Positions 5,128 to 5,360 of a stretch of DNA of 5,360 bases are shown piece by piece. The translations under genes were made by a program, and so were the position numbers. Origin of the DNA: Oscillospiraceae bacterium. Lineage in GTDB: Bacteria; Bacillota; Clostridia; Oscillospirales; Oscillospiraceae. Location of the stretch: NCBI GenBank assembly GCA_017558545.1, contig JAFYUG010000255.1, positions 1 through 5,360 on the forward strand. The letters run 5' to 3'. The notes under the pieces are model-generated. The model had not been told where the DNA came from. It did not search any database and worked only from the letters and a program-made list of their open reading frames with translations. Numbering within the stretch: position 1 is the first letter of the stretch; each line of letters starts with the position of its first letter.

Positions 5128-5360
5128 ATGTTTGTATATACCATTAAACTCGAAAGAAAAAAACTGATTTTTGCCGTAATAATGCTGGCATTAATTATAT
5201 TCGGAATAATTATGCTTGCAGGAATACCAAAGAGTGAAACAAAGCAGCATAATCCAAGTGGAAAAATGCTTACAGAGGATAGTAGAGAGGAGTATTTATA
5301 CTCTTTGGGTTGGCAGGTGGAAACACCGGCATTAAGTGTTGAAAAAGTGCTCATTCCAAA
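5128..5360 (+). CDS. Membrane-anchored DUF4830-like protein, N-terminal part only
   Basis: 77 complete codons are visible before the window ends. A basic N-terminus (KLERKK) is followed by one hydrophobic helix at about 13-32, so the protein is probably membrane anchored or carries an uncleaved signal; there is no lipobox cysteine. A short polar linker leads to EEYLYSLGWQVE (54-65) and ALSVEKVLIP (68-77). That pattern, a tyrosine or phenylalanine-leucine pair, GW, then a VLIP segment, matches the start of the DUF4830 domain as I remember it. The function of DUF4830 is unknown. The remainder of the domain lies outside the window. It is divergent from the rsuA-like gene and shares an 86-bp control region with it. 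Confidence 0.75.
   Translation, partial: MFVYTIKLERKKLIFAVIMLALIIFGIIMLAGIPKSETKQHNPSGKMLTEDSREEYLYSLGWQVETPALSVEKVLIP

Overview
The window looks like chromosomal DNA of a low-to-moderate G+C Firmicute of class Clostridia. The ribosome binding sites are strong (AGGAGG type), the promoters are sigma-A type, the intergenic DNA is A+T rich, and the partial gene at the right edge is a DUF4830 protein, a family I associate with Ruminococcaceae/Oscillospirales-like bacteria. That placement is inference. No mobile element, CRISPR array, tRNA or rRNA was seen.

Layout: five genes lie on the minus strand and one partial gene on the plus strand. Reading the minus strand from right to left: an RsuA-type 16S rRNA pseudouridine synthase (4334-5041) with its own promoter and a strong intrinsic terminator; an A+T-rich intergenic region (about 4011-4300) holding a good sigma-A promoter and four exact copies of the 8-mer AATTTGTA/TACAAATT; a CdaR/PucR-type transcriptional regulator (2904-3995); a hairpin (2857-2893); then a compact cluster ftsE (2134-2823), ftsX (1257-2144) and a secreted coiled-coil M23 metallopeptidase (1-1239, cut by the left edge). 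On the plus strand, a small membrane-anchored DUF4830 protein begins at 5128 and runs off the right edge. It is divergent from the rsuA-like gene.

How the genes work together: FtsE (ATPase) and FtsX (four-helix membrane subunit with a large extracellular loop) form the FtsEX complex, which transmits ATP hydrolysis across the membrane to a coiled-coil peptidoglycan hydrolase or hydrolase activator. The partner encoded 17 nt downstream of ftsX has a PcsB/CwlO-like coiled coil, a Gln-rich linker and an M23 (LytM) domain with all expected zinc and catalytic residues visible. It therefore looks like a hydrolase in its own right, unlike E. coli EnvC, whose LytM domain is degenerate. The regulator upstream may control itself and possibly ftsEX through a leaky terminator, but the sequence does not prove this. 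The rsuA-like gene is a separate transcription unit.

Nothing here is clearly a new defence or mobile system. The items most worth checking are the active-site-complete M23 partner of FtsEX, the TACAAATT site cluster around the regulator's promoter, and the adjacency of that regulator to ftsEX.
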